From: Camarhynchus parvulus
Lineage: Eukaryota > Chordata > Aves > Passeriformes > Thraupidae
Length of the DNA: 64,000 nucleotides
NCBI RefSeq assembly: GCF_901933205.1
Contig: NC_044573.1
Location: forward strand, 60,813,993 to 60,877,992
Reading direction: 5' to 3'
In this document: piece by piece, positions 1 through 9,659 of the stretch
How the letters are laid out: every line of letters starts with the position of its first letter
How positions within the stretch are numbered: position 1 is the first letter of the stretch
The notes under the pieces: model-generated
The model's database searches: none
Told to the model about the DNA's origin: nothing
Seen by the model: only the letters and a program-made list of their open reading frames with translations
Position numbers and translations under genes: made by a program

Positions 1-296
1 TTTATTTAAGATGGAGTAAAGCACATTTTTAACAAAACCACTACTGGAATTCATCGAAAGAACAGAGGCAACATGAACACAGTTACCCTTAAGGGAAAAA
101 CAAGCCAAAGAATGGAAATGTTTTTCAGCCTTATAATGAATTATGTTTCTAATAGTTTTGCCACAACAAAGCATTTTATTGAAATGCCTGCTTTGTGCCA
201 GATCAGGACACATACAGTATTATTTTAATGAGATTTACAAGAGAACTAACATTGCCAGATGAGATACAGAATTTATATTAAAAAAAAAAAGCTTAC
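1..296 (-). other. HEY2: HEY2 intron 3 (partial)
   Basis: This is the 5' part of the intron after exon 3, cut by the window edge. It is AT-rich with a ten-base A run at 281-290 beside the donor. The expected exon 4 (beginning GSAKLEK in the family) is not present here, so intron 3 is longer than 296 bp. Confidence 0.9.
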
Positions 297-380
297 TTGT
301 TTTTCAAAAGCAGTTGGCACAAGCCGCCTCAGCTCTGATAAACTGTTATTTATACGATCACGGCGCCTTTTCTCTATAAT
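297..380 (-). other. HEY2: HEY2 coding exon 3
   Basis: These 84 nt are exactly 28 codons, residues 55-82, starting [12 protein letters not shown] and ending VPTAFEKQ. They cover the second half of the basic region, helix 1 and the start of the loop. The acceptor is GGGAATAG and the donor is GTAAGC starting at 296. Intron 2, between this exon and exon 2, is only 103 bp (381-483). It has a T-rich tract before the acceptor. Confidence 0.96.
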
Positions 381-1834
381 CTATTCCCAAAAAAACAAAA
401 CACATTAAGTTTATAAAAATGAAGGGCAAAATCACAGCACACATGCAAATTGTCAAATGCAAAAATAATTAAACAAAACATACCCCTCTTCTTTTCTTTC
501 TGGCCATGATCTGAGATGTTGTTGTTGGGGAATTTGATCGAATGACAGAACTATTACTTTGCCTGTGAAACAATAAAAGTACATCAGGTGTTGCACAACT
601 TGACACCGTTCTTTGAAGACACCTTAGGTCACCATATTACGTACGCATAGTCCCTCTAATGCCATTTTCAATGCTTTTAAGATGCGCCTTGCATTGCACA
701 GTGTTTTCGAAGGCAGCAATGCATTTCAGTTTTGACTGCCCCAGCATACGTTTTGAATTGACATTTTTAATTTTCCAACAGTGTAGGAAATAAAGTCCTT
801 TTCTGTAGAGAGTTCACTGTCCAGCGCAGATTTCATTATCTTTGTATATAAAGTCCTGCCTACCAAGCAGAGGCTGAAGAACCAGGCCCAAATCTACATG
901 AACCATCTCTATATGGCAACAGCAGTGGTGAGTGGTCATACCCAATGACACAACCTCTACCAGGCCTGCTGGGTTTTGACGTTGCTGCCCATTGCTACAC
1001 AGTCAGTAGATGGTCAAGTATGATGCCAGGTGCCTAGCCTGGCTCTGTTGCATTGTCCAGGAGCAGAATTCAAAATCCGCTTTTAAAACTATACTACCCA
1101 CGAGTATAAAGTTGCTCTTATTTCATCATGAGGGCCCCCAAAAAAATCAGTATCTTTTAATAGTCATTTAGCCACTGATGAGGTGTCTAAACGAGAGTGA
1201 GAGATAGGGCTCTGGTGCATGAACCTCTAAATTGGCAGGAGGAGCCCTGAAGCCCCCCAGCGTCCCCGCAGCGCGCCCAGCCCGACCCTCCCTGGGCAAA
1301 CACCACTGCCTGCCCTAGGCTCGCACGGCGGCTTTGCTGAAGTTCAGCTGCTGAGGATCCCTGCTTACTTTCCACGGCTCATTTCCCACTGGCGCCGTGG
1401 GAAATGAGGTTGTTCGGCCTGATCAGGAGCGATTTTGGAAAAGGTCTGATTGCAAATGGCAAATTAAGCGGAGCTAATGAACCGCAGCCCGGCGGCTCAC
1501 ACAGCTACTGGAGTGCCGCGCGTAATTTCGAGGATCGGGCAGTCCAAGCGCGGGGCTACTTTTTGGTGGGCTATGAGAGAGCTGCCAGCTGACCTGGAGG
1601 AGGATGCAACACCTCTGACCTCGGGGACCGCCGCGCCCCCACCCCCATCCCAAGGGGGTGTCTGGGTCTCCCCCTCGCCCTGCCCCAGCTCGGGGCGCAC
1701 CCCGGCCCGCGCCCCCGAAGGAGACGGCGGCGCCGGAGGTACCCCACTTACCCCGAGTAGTTGTTCTCGCTACCCACGTCTATAGTCTCGTCCATATCGC
1801 TGTCTGAGGTAGTTTCCTCGCAAGGTCGCTTCAT
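297..1834 (-). CDS. HEY2: HEY2, 5' portion (coding exons 1-3, residues 1-82), spliced and cut by the window edge
   Basis: HEY2 (also HRT2, HESR2, CHF1, gridlock) is a nuclear bHLH-Orange repressor induced by Notch. It acts in arterial fate and ventricular development and binds CACGTG/CACGCG-type sites as a homodimer or with HES partners. The spliced reading runs 1834-1752, 562-484, 380-297 (83+79+84 nt) and stays in frame. It opens with MKRPCEETT, followed by an acidic stretch with [16 protein letters not shown], which identifies HEY2 rather than HEY1 or HEYL. Residues about 47-82 form the basic region and the start of helix 1 (MARKKRRG, then [17 protein letters not shown], ending AFEKQ). Gly54 occupies the basic-region position that is proline in HES proteins, a HEY hallmark. 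The ATG at 1834 is chosen because the conserved N-terminus starts there and has A at -3. No frameshift or stop is seen. The rest of the HLH, the Orange domain and the C-terminal YRPW tail lie outside the window. Confidence 0.97.
484..562 (-). other. HEY2: HEY2 coding exon 2
   Basis: These 79 nt complete codon 28 and encode residues 29-54, including [18 protein letters not shown], the linker and the start of the DNA-binding basic region. The acceptor is TTTCACAG (570-563) and the donor is GTATGT starting at 483. The exon ends in phase 0, directly after the HEY-specific glycine. Confidence 0.96.
563..1751 (-). other. HEY2: HEY2 intron 1
   Basis: This is a 1,189-bp intron with a GTAAGT donor and a TTTCACAG acceptor on the minus strand. 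Its half next to exon 1 (about 1240-1751) belongs to the CpG island and holds the RBPJ inverted repeat at 1378-1408. The half next to exon 2 is AT-rich and ordinary. Short open frames inside it have no coding character. Confidence 0.93.
1378..1408. promoter_or_regulatory. Perfect inverted repeat carrying two RBPJ (CSL) cores in HEY2 intron 1
   Basis: The arms CTCATTTCCCAC (1378-1389) and GTGGGAAATGAG (1397-1408) are exact reverse complements separated by the 7-bp spacer TGGCGCC. The right arm with the preceding base gives CGTGGGAA (1396-1403, plus strand), the RBPJ consensus. The left arm gives AGTGGGAA on the minus strand (1390-1383). The two sites point away from each other, unlike the head-to-head, about 16-bp-spaced Su(H) paired site of HES1. 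HEY2 is a known direct Notch target; that this element drives it is my inference. Confidence 0.75.
1752..1834 (-). other. HEY2: HEY2 coding exon 1 (CDS part)
   Basis: This segment encodes residues 1-27 and two bases of codon 28. It ends at a strong donor, GTAAGT, read on the minus strand from 1751. The split glycine codon (GG then G) is completed by the first base of exon 2, so the following intron is phase 2. The exon continues upstream as 5' UTR to a start site I cannot place exactly. Confidence 0.96.
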
Positions 1835-1946
1835 CGTGCGCACGGCGCGGGAGCAAAGATAAATAAATCCGGGGGCTCCGGGCACGGCACAGCTCGGCAC
1901 AGCACGACGCCGCACCGCCAGCAGAGCAAACCCTGTCTGAGGCGCT

Positions 1947-1954
1947 TTCCCACG
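1947..1954 (-). promoter_or_regulatory. Proximal RBPJ (CSL) site of HEY2
   Basis: The plus-strand word TTCCCACG is CGTGGGAA on the HEY2 strand, an exact RBPJ consensus, about 113 bp upstream of the ATG. HEY2 promoters respond to Notch intracellular domain in other vertebrates, so a functional role is plausible. Confidence 0.7.
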
Positions 1955-2452
1955 CCGCGGCACAGCCTCAAGCCCGACGGCCCGCCCCCGGCAAGGCCCG
2001 CCCTGCCGAGGGTGACGGGCGGGGGCCGCCCACCGCCGGGGCGCGGAGGCGTGCGGAGGAGCGGGCGGCCGCCCGGCGGGGGCCACGCCGCCCTCGGCTC
2101 ACGGCAGGCGGGGAGCGGAACCGGCACGGGGCCGGGGAGGGAGGGGTGCGGGGTTCCGAGCATCCTCAGAGCTCGCCCTGCGGGGAGAAGGAGCAGTACT
2201 GGATTCCCAGCCCTCCGATGCTGCCGGAAGAAGAGGGGCGGCCGCTGTCGCCCCGCTGTCCATCTCTCACCGGGCATTTGAGACGATCTTGCTCCTCTCC
2301 ACCCGTAGCACGCGAGCCGGATCAGCCGCCGGCCCAGTGCTCCAGAGCCCCGGGCGGTGGCAGCAGCCCCGGTCTCCTTTCTTGCGGTGCCGCGAGTTGT
2401 GTTATCGGGCACAGGGGAGTGCGTTGGAGAGTTGTGTAAGTCCCGGGCAATG

Positions 2453-2459
2453 TATAAAT
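2453..2459 (+). promoter_or_regulatory. TATA-like box directed away from HEY2
   Basis: TATAAAT lies in a GC-rich setting on the plus strand, about 620 bp upstream of the HEY2 ATG, with GC-rich sequence downstream. If used, transcription would start near 2480-2490 and run divergently from HEY2. No supported coding exon follows, so any product would be a noncoding antisense or upstream RNA. This rests on the motif alone. Confidence 0.35.
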
Positions 2460-3412
2460 CCCTCCCGGCCGGGCGCGCGTCCCCGGCCGCCCCGTCCCGC
2501 TGGGTTCCAGGGGCGCGCCGAGGGCTAGCGGGCGCTTGCAGGGCCGGGAGCCAAGCACAGCGATAATCCCTGCTGGGAACGACTTGGGAGGAAGTTTAGC
2601 GTCTCGCTTACCGGAGGATCTGTAGCAGGCGGGTTTTATTTTGCTTTTGTTTGGGATTTCCCCACCCCGTTTGTTTGTGTTTTCAAATTCCGGATTCCTG
2701 ACAAAATACATTCGGAGCCGTATATTCTCCGCAGAAATTTAATCTTTCAACTGTGGTGACTGCCCCTGTCTGCCTCTTCCCCCCTCCATCCCCTTTGCCA
2801 CCTTCCTAGGAACGTTTTTCTCCCGCCCCTGATGTCGGACGCTGGCCGAGAGTGGCCGAGACGGGGCGGGGAGGGTTCGGCACCAGCTTGGGCACCTCCG
2901 CCTTATCCGGGCTCTCGGCAGCACACGGAGCCGCGGTCGCTCAGCAGCCCGGAGGACTTGAAGGCTACCGGCGAGGGGGCTCCCCTTGCTACGACTCGGT
3001 GCCTTGTCAGGACAGGGGCAGCCTCCTCGCCGCCCCGCCTGGCCGCCCGGGGCTGCGGCTGCCCGAGCCGGGCTCCGGCAAGCAGCACCTGCCGGAGAGA
3101 GACGCGGGAAGGAGCTGCCGGCGTCGCCGCAAAGCGACAGAGCGGCCAAGAGTCTTCCCGTTCAGCGCGGCGTGGCCCCGCGACCCTCACCGCGGCCGCA
3201 CTGCTCTCGCCTCTCCGGGTTTCCAGGCGGCGACAGCACGATGCTGCTCCGGACAGAGGGAGGGAGGGAAGAAGGGCCGGAGGGGCCGATGACTCCGGCT
3301 TTCCTTTCGGGGCAGGCTGCGAGCTCGATAGGCCAGAGGGAGCGGGCACCTTCCCGGCGCGGCCCCATTCGGCAGCGCCGGTGCCGCTTCTGCCTGCGGG
3401 CGGAGTTTGCCC

Positions 3413-3454
3413 CGGCTGCTTTATATTTAGCAGCCGACGGTACCAATGACTCAG
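3413..3454. promoter_or_regulatory. Stem-loop with TATA-like loop, next to overlapping CCAAT and AP-1 sites
   Basis: CGGCTGCT (3413-3420) and AGCAGCCG (3429-3436) are perfect 8-bp inverted arms around the loop TTATATTT. Read on the minus strand, 3425-3420 is TATAAA. Just beyond, CCAAT (3443-3447) overlaps TGACTCA (3447-3453), the AP-1 consensus. The cluster sits inside the CpG island about 1.6 kb upstream of the HEY2 ATG and could be an alternative promoter or enhancer. Function is inferred. Confidence 0.4.
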
Positions 3455-3831
3455 TTTTCCACTCGGTTAAATCCCGTAGAAGGTACAGGTGGTTTGGTTC
3501 GTTCGCGGGTGAGCGTGCGGCACAAGGCCGTTGCGAATGAGAAACCGGCGCCAGCTCTTTTGTACGCCGACATCCGCCATCTCTGCAATTATATTTGGTG
3601 GCACGTCGGGTGTTTGCCCTTTCATGTGGATGTTGCTACTATGTAAAGGAACAGCGGGATTTCATGCCTCATTGCCCTACCGGGACATCCTTTTCATGCC
3701 CGTATTTGCAGAGTTACTAAAAGCTCCGCGGCTGCTCGCTCACAACAGAAGCGAGCGTCCGCGGGAATGGCGAAGACAGCTCCAGGGAACTTGGGACGCA
3801 TTCCCCACAATGGCCCCTTTGATGGGATCTG

Positions 3832-3975
3832 AACAAAAAAAACCAAACCAAACCAAAATACAAACCTCCCCCTCAAAAAAAAAAAAAAAAAAAAAAAAGA
3901 AAAAAGGAAAACAAAAACCAAACCAAAACCCACGAAATAAATCCCCACGAACAAACAACTCTAAAAAAGTATCGG
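3832..3975. repeat. A/C-rich low-complexity block with A24 run
   Basis: This is a strand-asymmetric A-rich tract built from words such as AACCAAACC and ACAAAAACC. It includes an uninterrupted run of 24 A at 3875-3898. It breaks the CpG island and resembles the reverse complement of the tract at 25140-25315. It may mark an old poly(A)-type insertion, but no flanking duplication is evident by eye. Confidence 0.8.
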
Positions 3976-5540
3976 GATCTCTCTCGGGAGAAGTGGACTA
4001 GCAGGAGCAGCCTGTGGCGCCCGACTGCAATTTGAAGCTTTAGGAATCTGGGATTAGGCTCAGCAGTTTCAGTGCTCGACGTGGGGGTTTCTAGAATATT
4101 TAAAAAATCCCAATAAACAACAACAACAAAAAAATACCATTCCAAATTATTTTTTGTTGTCTGTGCTGTAACGACACGGGGGGACCTGAGATAGCCGGAC
4201 CTGCTCTCGTCGGGACCCTCGTTCTGGGCGCCTCGGGAGCGGCCGGGAAACGCTGCCCTGCCTCAGACATCGCCGTTCAGTGCGAGGCGAGGTTTGGTAG
4301 GTCTGAGTTTGAGTCCGTGTTACCCGGCCTGGGCTGCAGCTGCTCGAGAGACGCCTGCACACACGGGGAGGGAGGTGGGGGACACAGGCTCGAGCGTGGG
4401 TGTCCGCATCCCCGCTAAAGCACGCGAATCACCCGGGGATGTTGGTGCGTTTCCGAGCTGTCTCGGGGTTTTGCACAGAAATCTTTCAGGTCACGCGTCG
4501 GTGCCGCTGGATTCGTAATTCCTGCTCACTCTGGAAATAGCTCCTGCTGCTTTATGGTATTTTTTTCCCCTGAGGCACAACTCCCGCATGCTGTTTTCCT
4601 ACAGAAACCTGAGCTATCCTATGGTTACCTCCCCGAGTAGAGCTTATGTCAGCGTCGTTTCTCGTCGATCCGGCTGCTAAATTCTCGTGGCAGCCTCACT
4701 AAAGGCCCTCCACCGGGAAACTTTTGTTTTCATCTTGCCCAGATTAGGGTTTGGTTTGTTTTTAATTATTTTTGAGAGATCTACCTGCTCCTTGGGTGAG
4801 AAATTTCGGCCTTTCCCGGGTCGCACCGAGGAAGGCACGCCCTTACACCTCTGCCAGGTTTCAGGCTCTCCCCTGTGGCAGGTGCGCTGCGACAGGCAGG
4901 GGCTCCGTGGCGCGGCACCAGCACCGCGACCCACGGGCCAAGCCTCTTGTTGTGCTTTGGTCCTGGCTGCACAGCACACCTGTCTCTTTATCCAGTGGCC
5001 CCATAAAGCATGGATGCCGGGAATCCTTGCTGCGGCGGGATTGCCCGCTCAGCTGGCAGCACGTAGCACTTACGGCCGCGCAGTCGAAGCGCAGAGAAAC
5101 GCATCTTTCGCAGTTCCCCGCTGCTTTTCCCTCCAAAGGGAAAAAGCCGGGCGGACTCGCCGCTTCCCGCCAGCCTGGAGGCCGCGGGACAGCCCCTGCC
5201 CTCACCCACCGCCCACGCCAGGCAGCTCTCCCTGCAGGCCACCCTCGCTCCCCAGAGTCCCCTGAGCAGCGTTTTCCCGGCGGCCGGCGGCTCCGTGGTG
5301 GGGCTCCCCGGCCCGCAGGCTTCCTGTCCCGGCCGGGGGGCGTCGGGGGGAGGCCGGGGAGCTCCCTCTCCCTCCCTCCTTCCTGCTTTCTTGTGGGTTT
5401 GTTGTTTGGGGGTTTTGTTTGTTTGTTTTTACTCTCGTGGTGCTGGCGGTGGCTGCGGGGCCTGGTGGGTCAGACGAGGCCAGCCCGGCGCTCCGGCCCC
5501 CACAGGCGCTGAGCCGTGGGGGCTCTCCCAGAACCGGCTT

Positions 5541-8500
5541 GCCAAGTAAGCAAAGCAGTACATTTCTCGCTACGTCTAGAGAGCCGGCTCCCGTAGGGAA
5601 GTGACTCTCTTCTGCTCCGTTCCCGAAAATGAAATTTCCTATCCCCCGAGATTTCAGGATTTTACACGTCTCTGTGAGCCGTTTAGGATTAAATAGTTAG
5701 GGAGTTCAAAGACTATTTTTAAAATGTGCATGGCCTTCTGGAGGAGCTGAAGTTTTGTTCAGCAGCTCTCTTCAAGGGGACTCAAGATCGTCCCGAGTTT
5801 GTTTACTGAACACGGTAGGTACTCGGACTTTGAGGATTTTTTTTTTTAAACTTTACTGTCTCCTTCCTAAAAAGCCATCTGCATCCCATATCCTTTGCTC
5901 AGTAAGCAGCCTCTTGAGGATAGCTGTTCTACTACTTTTAAGTTACTTTCTCTATTAGGAAACTCTTAAGAACAGGAGAGAAATGCAATTCCCATTCATG
6001 GACTGTGGACCATGATGCTGGCTTTGTTGGGATTTTTTGTGGGGGGGGGGGTTGGGGGTTTTTTCGGCTTTTTTTTTCTTGATGGACTCATCACTAACTG
6101 CCAGGAAAACAAGAGAAAATGCCTTCTTGATTTTTTTTCCCTGATGTGATTGTAAATAGATGATTAAAATGGTTTCTGGGCACATTCATACCAACGTGAG
6201 ATGGACAGACTGAAGAAAGAGCAGAGAGCTGAGGAAACCACGTGTGACAGCTGAAGGAAATCATTCTCAAAAAAAAAAAAGAGAGTCTTTAAAACGTGGC
6301 TTGGCCTAGACAGTGGCTACACACGGGTGGAAGTTGATGCATGACATTCCATGCAGGTCGGTATTGTGGAGGAGTATTTGACTATTAGCTGAGGTGTAGG
6401 ATTTTTGCCAATGGATCACAGTAGGGCTTGATCGACAGGTGATTTCCCGTGGTAGTACAATAACCCCACAGGTACTGATAAAATTGCAAGTCCCTGAGAT
6501 GGATGTAATCACTCCAGTAGATCACTTCCGTTTTGGGAAGGATAAAAAGTGCACAAAGACTTACTACAATAAATTTCAAGCTAAAGATGATGGAGGAAAA
6601 AAAAGTAGGAAGGAAGATGCAGTGAGTATTTATAGACCTTTCTAAGTAGCAACTTTTATGTTTATGACTGAGCTACACCTCCACAAATCTGATCTTGGTC
6701 AAGTAGTGAAGCTGACTATTGGGATTTTAGGCTGATGACAGAAAACGTAACTCTGCATCTCCTGCAGTGTGTCACACTGCTTCTCTGTTTTCAGTGCCTA
6801 CAGGGGTCAATGAATGCACCCTCCTGGGTCGAGTGCTTCCTCCTGGCCCCTAGTCAGTAGGTGCTGCATGTTTGTCCAGAGCATGAAATGCTCTCCCCGA
6901 GAGCTGTCACTACATTGTAGGTGACACAGAAAGACAGGAACACCTCCTCTGGCTCCCACTGTCTGGTGATAACGAGCGTGATTGAACAGCACCCCAAGGA
7001 AGGGCAGCTGGAGAGGACAAACCCTGCAGCTGAGAGCCTCATCCTTAACTCTTTGCACCTTGGCACACTTCCTATGTGAGCTCAGGCATTCAGGACAATT
7101 AATTACATTAACAAAAGGTGTAAATTAAAAGTGTCTGTGAACTGTATTGAAACTCAGTTTGCATGCTCTTATTCTCAACAGAACTGGCTGCAATTTGATT
7201 TAAATTAACTCACTTTCAGAATAAAATAACATTGACTAGAATAAAAACAGCTTTAATTTTGAATGGATGTCTACATAGAATTGTTTGTGGTTTAACTAAT
7301 CCACTCTAAATATTAAGTCTGTTGATTTTCCCCAGCACTTCCATCTAGGCTAGTTTGCTTTGTGCCTCTATTTTAGGCTCCTATCACTAAAATGGAAATA
7401 GTAATTGCCTGCTAAAGTTTCAAGTCATTGTATTGTGTGAAGGATCTTGGTAATGACAGCATTTTGCCTGATACTCAGTATACATGTTCTGCAAAAGCCA
7501 GGTCTATATTTTCTATACATGTGCAAAGTTCTTGCCAGGTAATATTTTACAGCGACTGTACCCAGCTGTACATGACCAGGGGAGACATGCAGCAGTGGAG
7601 AATTAGGGCATCACTGTGGATTTTAGACTTTTACTGAACATCTCCTGGGATTTGGCTCTCTGTTTTCTTCGAAGACTATGGGCCAAGATTTAAGAACTCT
7701 CTAACTTCAGTCATCCTAATGAACGGTTTCAATGGTGTTAAAGGGAACTAGGGCACTTCCTTTTCTAGTGGAAATCAGGCCACTTAATTACCTCACAATA
7801 ATATACAGAACCTAATCTCACAGTTTTTTGCACAACATGAATTATGAACTTTAATCTATTTTAGCAGTAGTGCTATTAAAATCCATAGATCTGTATCAAG
7901 AATAAAACTATCCTATTATAATGGAAATGGAGTACTTGTAAAAATGAGCACATAATCACTTTCTCATTGAAACTCATTTCTGTTGAAATAAATTTTTACA
8001 GTGGTGAGGCACGGTTTAATTCACTAGTGACTGTGGCAAGTCTAGATAAACACATCCTGTGTCAGAAATGGGGACCTTCTTCCTTCTTGAATTTTTGTAA
8101 TAAAAGCTTGGTGGGTTTTGAACTAAAGCAATTCTATCTTCTTTTCCTTCTTCCTTGTCAGCTTTTTACAGCATGTTCCTTTCTTTCTTTTATGTTTTTC
8201 ACGCTGAATGGACCTTTCTTTTTATTTTTGTTTTTTGGATGCCAAAAACTGGAGAATTGTCACTATTTGAGTTTTATTGTTGGTTGCTCCTTTAAGATAA
8301 AAACCCCTATGCTTCCCAGAGAGTGAATAAGGGAGTGCTAAGGTTTTATCCAAGACTTATTTATGAAATAAAATAGTGTATCATATCCAGGCTTCAAACC
8401 TAGCTGTTACAATAAAGCACTTCACCTAATGCTCTAAAAATACTCCTTTATATAAACTGTGCATGTGATAGAAATAAACAACCTCAGATATTCTGGATAG

Positions 8501-9659
8501 ATCCATGGTATTTTTGCAAACTTCTTCAGTAACAGTAGTCCTTATTGGCAGTCGGAAGGGACTTTGAAATTACAGATCCTGCAAAGCTAGGTAAGTAAAA
8601 GGACACGCTAAACATCTGCTTGTCAGTAGAAGAAATTTAAAAAAAATAATGGAAGCATCTTCCAAGTCTCTGCAATAAAGCACGTAGGGTCAACATGAAT
8701 ACTCAACTGATGAAATTTGTACACAAATTAAACAGGCATACATTCCATCAAGAGCCAGGCTTGGATCACAAGTTTGGGTCAGGATTTTCAGCCAAAGAGA
8801 AACAGTTTTTCCCCAGACTGGAAGTTACATACTTCCACGAATGTATGTCCATGTAGAGAACAGTTCATCTAAACTACAAGAAGTTCCCTTTTGTCACCTG
8901 CTGTCCAAGGGAGAGAAGTTGTCTCTGTTCCATCCTGATGAGTCTTGTGTCCTCCAACTGCCTGAGCTTAAACAAGTATTTTCAGGATTCTTTAGTTACT
9001 ATCGTGTTTGATCCTGTGGGCCTAATCAGGAAAACCTGTGTTGACTGGATATGACTTTTGCTTCAAGAAGGAAATTGAAAAGCTCTCTCTGCAGGAACTG
9101 GGCCTAATTCCAATTTTCTTCTTACTTCTAAAAGAAAACAATTTTGTGAAGGTATTTTTGATTTATAGTGATAAACATTTTTCTCTTCTTCAAAATATTA
9201 TATTACTTTAGTAGTATTTTATTTTAACATCTTTCTAATTATTTTTATTCAGTGTACATTTTTTGTTACACATGGTTGAAAATAAATATGTCTTATTACA
9301 GCAAAGGTAGATCAGACTTTGAGAGGAAAGCTCTGCAGCCCTGAGGACGTGTCAGACTTTTTTAAAAAGTGTTCATTGTCAGTGACTTAAAAAGTGTTCA
9401 CTGTTCTTTCTGGTAAAAGAGATAAAAAATTCTGTGCAGACTGAAGGCTTTCCAAAATGCTATATGCTTTCCTTTGCTTGGTAGGTTTTCTTGTGTTTCA
9501 TTTTTTATGGCAGATGTTAACCAAAGCACACTTAAAATTACTGTGAGAGCAGTTTGCTTTTGGTGCTTGCTGGTTCTGTGTGAGTGCTCACCTTTGCAAG
9601 GGGCAGAGGTGCCATTTTCAGACCTATGCTGTTCCTTTCTTGAGCTCCATCACAGGGCC
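5541..9659. other. Intergenic DNA, no gene seen
   Basis: This is AT-rich, CpG-poor sequence past the island. It holds a G-run at 6041-6058. TTAAAAAGTGTTCA occurs twice, at 9362-9375 and 9387-9400. The longest open frame (7967-8326, plus) is hydrophobic, T-rich and without recognisable domains. No splice-flanked exon is recognised. Confidence 0.7.
6041..6058 (+). repeat. G-run with quadruplex potential
   Basis: Eleven consecutive G, then TT, then five G, followed by a T-rich tract. A run this long can supply several G-tracts of a quadruplex. It may also be length-variable or a sequencing-difficult site. Confidence 0.7.

Larger units (their letters stand above)
1835..2600 (-). promoter_or_regulatory. 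HEY2: HEY2 5' UTR and proximal promoter region
   Basis: This is GC-rich, CpG-dense DNA immediately upstream of the HEY2 ATG. It holds a consensus RBPJ site at 1947-1954, GC-rich Sp/KLF-type words, and a HEY/HES class C word CACGCG at 2309-2314. The only AT-rich block near the ATG is at about 1858-1872, too close to the start codon to be a TATA box for an mRNA with a 5' leader. A dispersed, CpG-island type promoter is therefore likely. The exact start site is not determinable by eye. Confidence 0.8.
1240..5540. promoter_or_regulatory. CpG island spanning HEY2 promoter, exon 1 and part of intron 1
   Basis: CpG dinucleotides and G+C are very frequent from about 1240 to 5540 and scarce on both sides. 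That boundary contrast is the main evidence. The island covers the last 0.5 kb of intron 1 next to exon 1, exon 1 and about 3.7 kb upstream. It is interrupted by an A-rich low-complexity block at 3832-3975. It contains GC boxes (for example GGGGCGGGG at 2863-2871) and CACGCG words at 2309-2314, 4421-4426 and 4492-4497, which match HEY/HES class C sites. The long open frames here are a by-product of high GC and are not called as genes. Unusual breadth is typical of developmental regulator loci. Confidence 0.9.

Noticed and set aside
1859..1873. AT-rich word near the HEY2 ATG as a TATA box
   Set aside because: It lies 25-40 bp upstream of the start codon, so transcription would begin at or after the ATG.
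1748..2086. In-frame extension of HEY2 to an upstream ATG at 2086 (84 extra codons)
   Set aside because: The extension is Pro/Arg/Ala-rich, GC-driven and unlike any HEY protein. The conserved N-terminus starts at the ATG at 1834. It is more likely 5' UTR and promoter that happens to be open.
2832..3540. Overlapping 146-205-codon frames in several phases and on both strands
   Set aside because: CpG-island DNA has few stop codons. Frames are open in almost every phase with Arg/Ala/Gly/Pro-rich translations and no domain.
4687..5549. 192- and 246-codon frames at the island's far end
   Set aside because: Same compositional artefact. The two frames overlap in different phases and neither has a recognisable domain or splice context.
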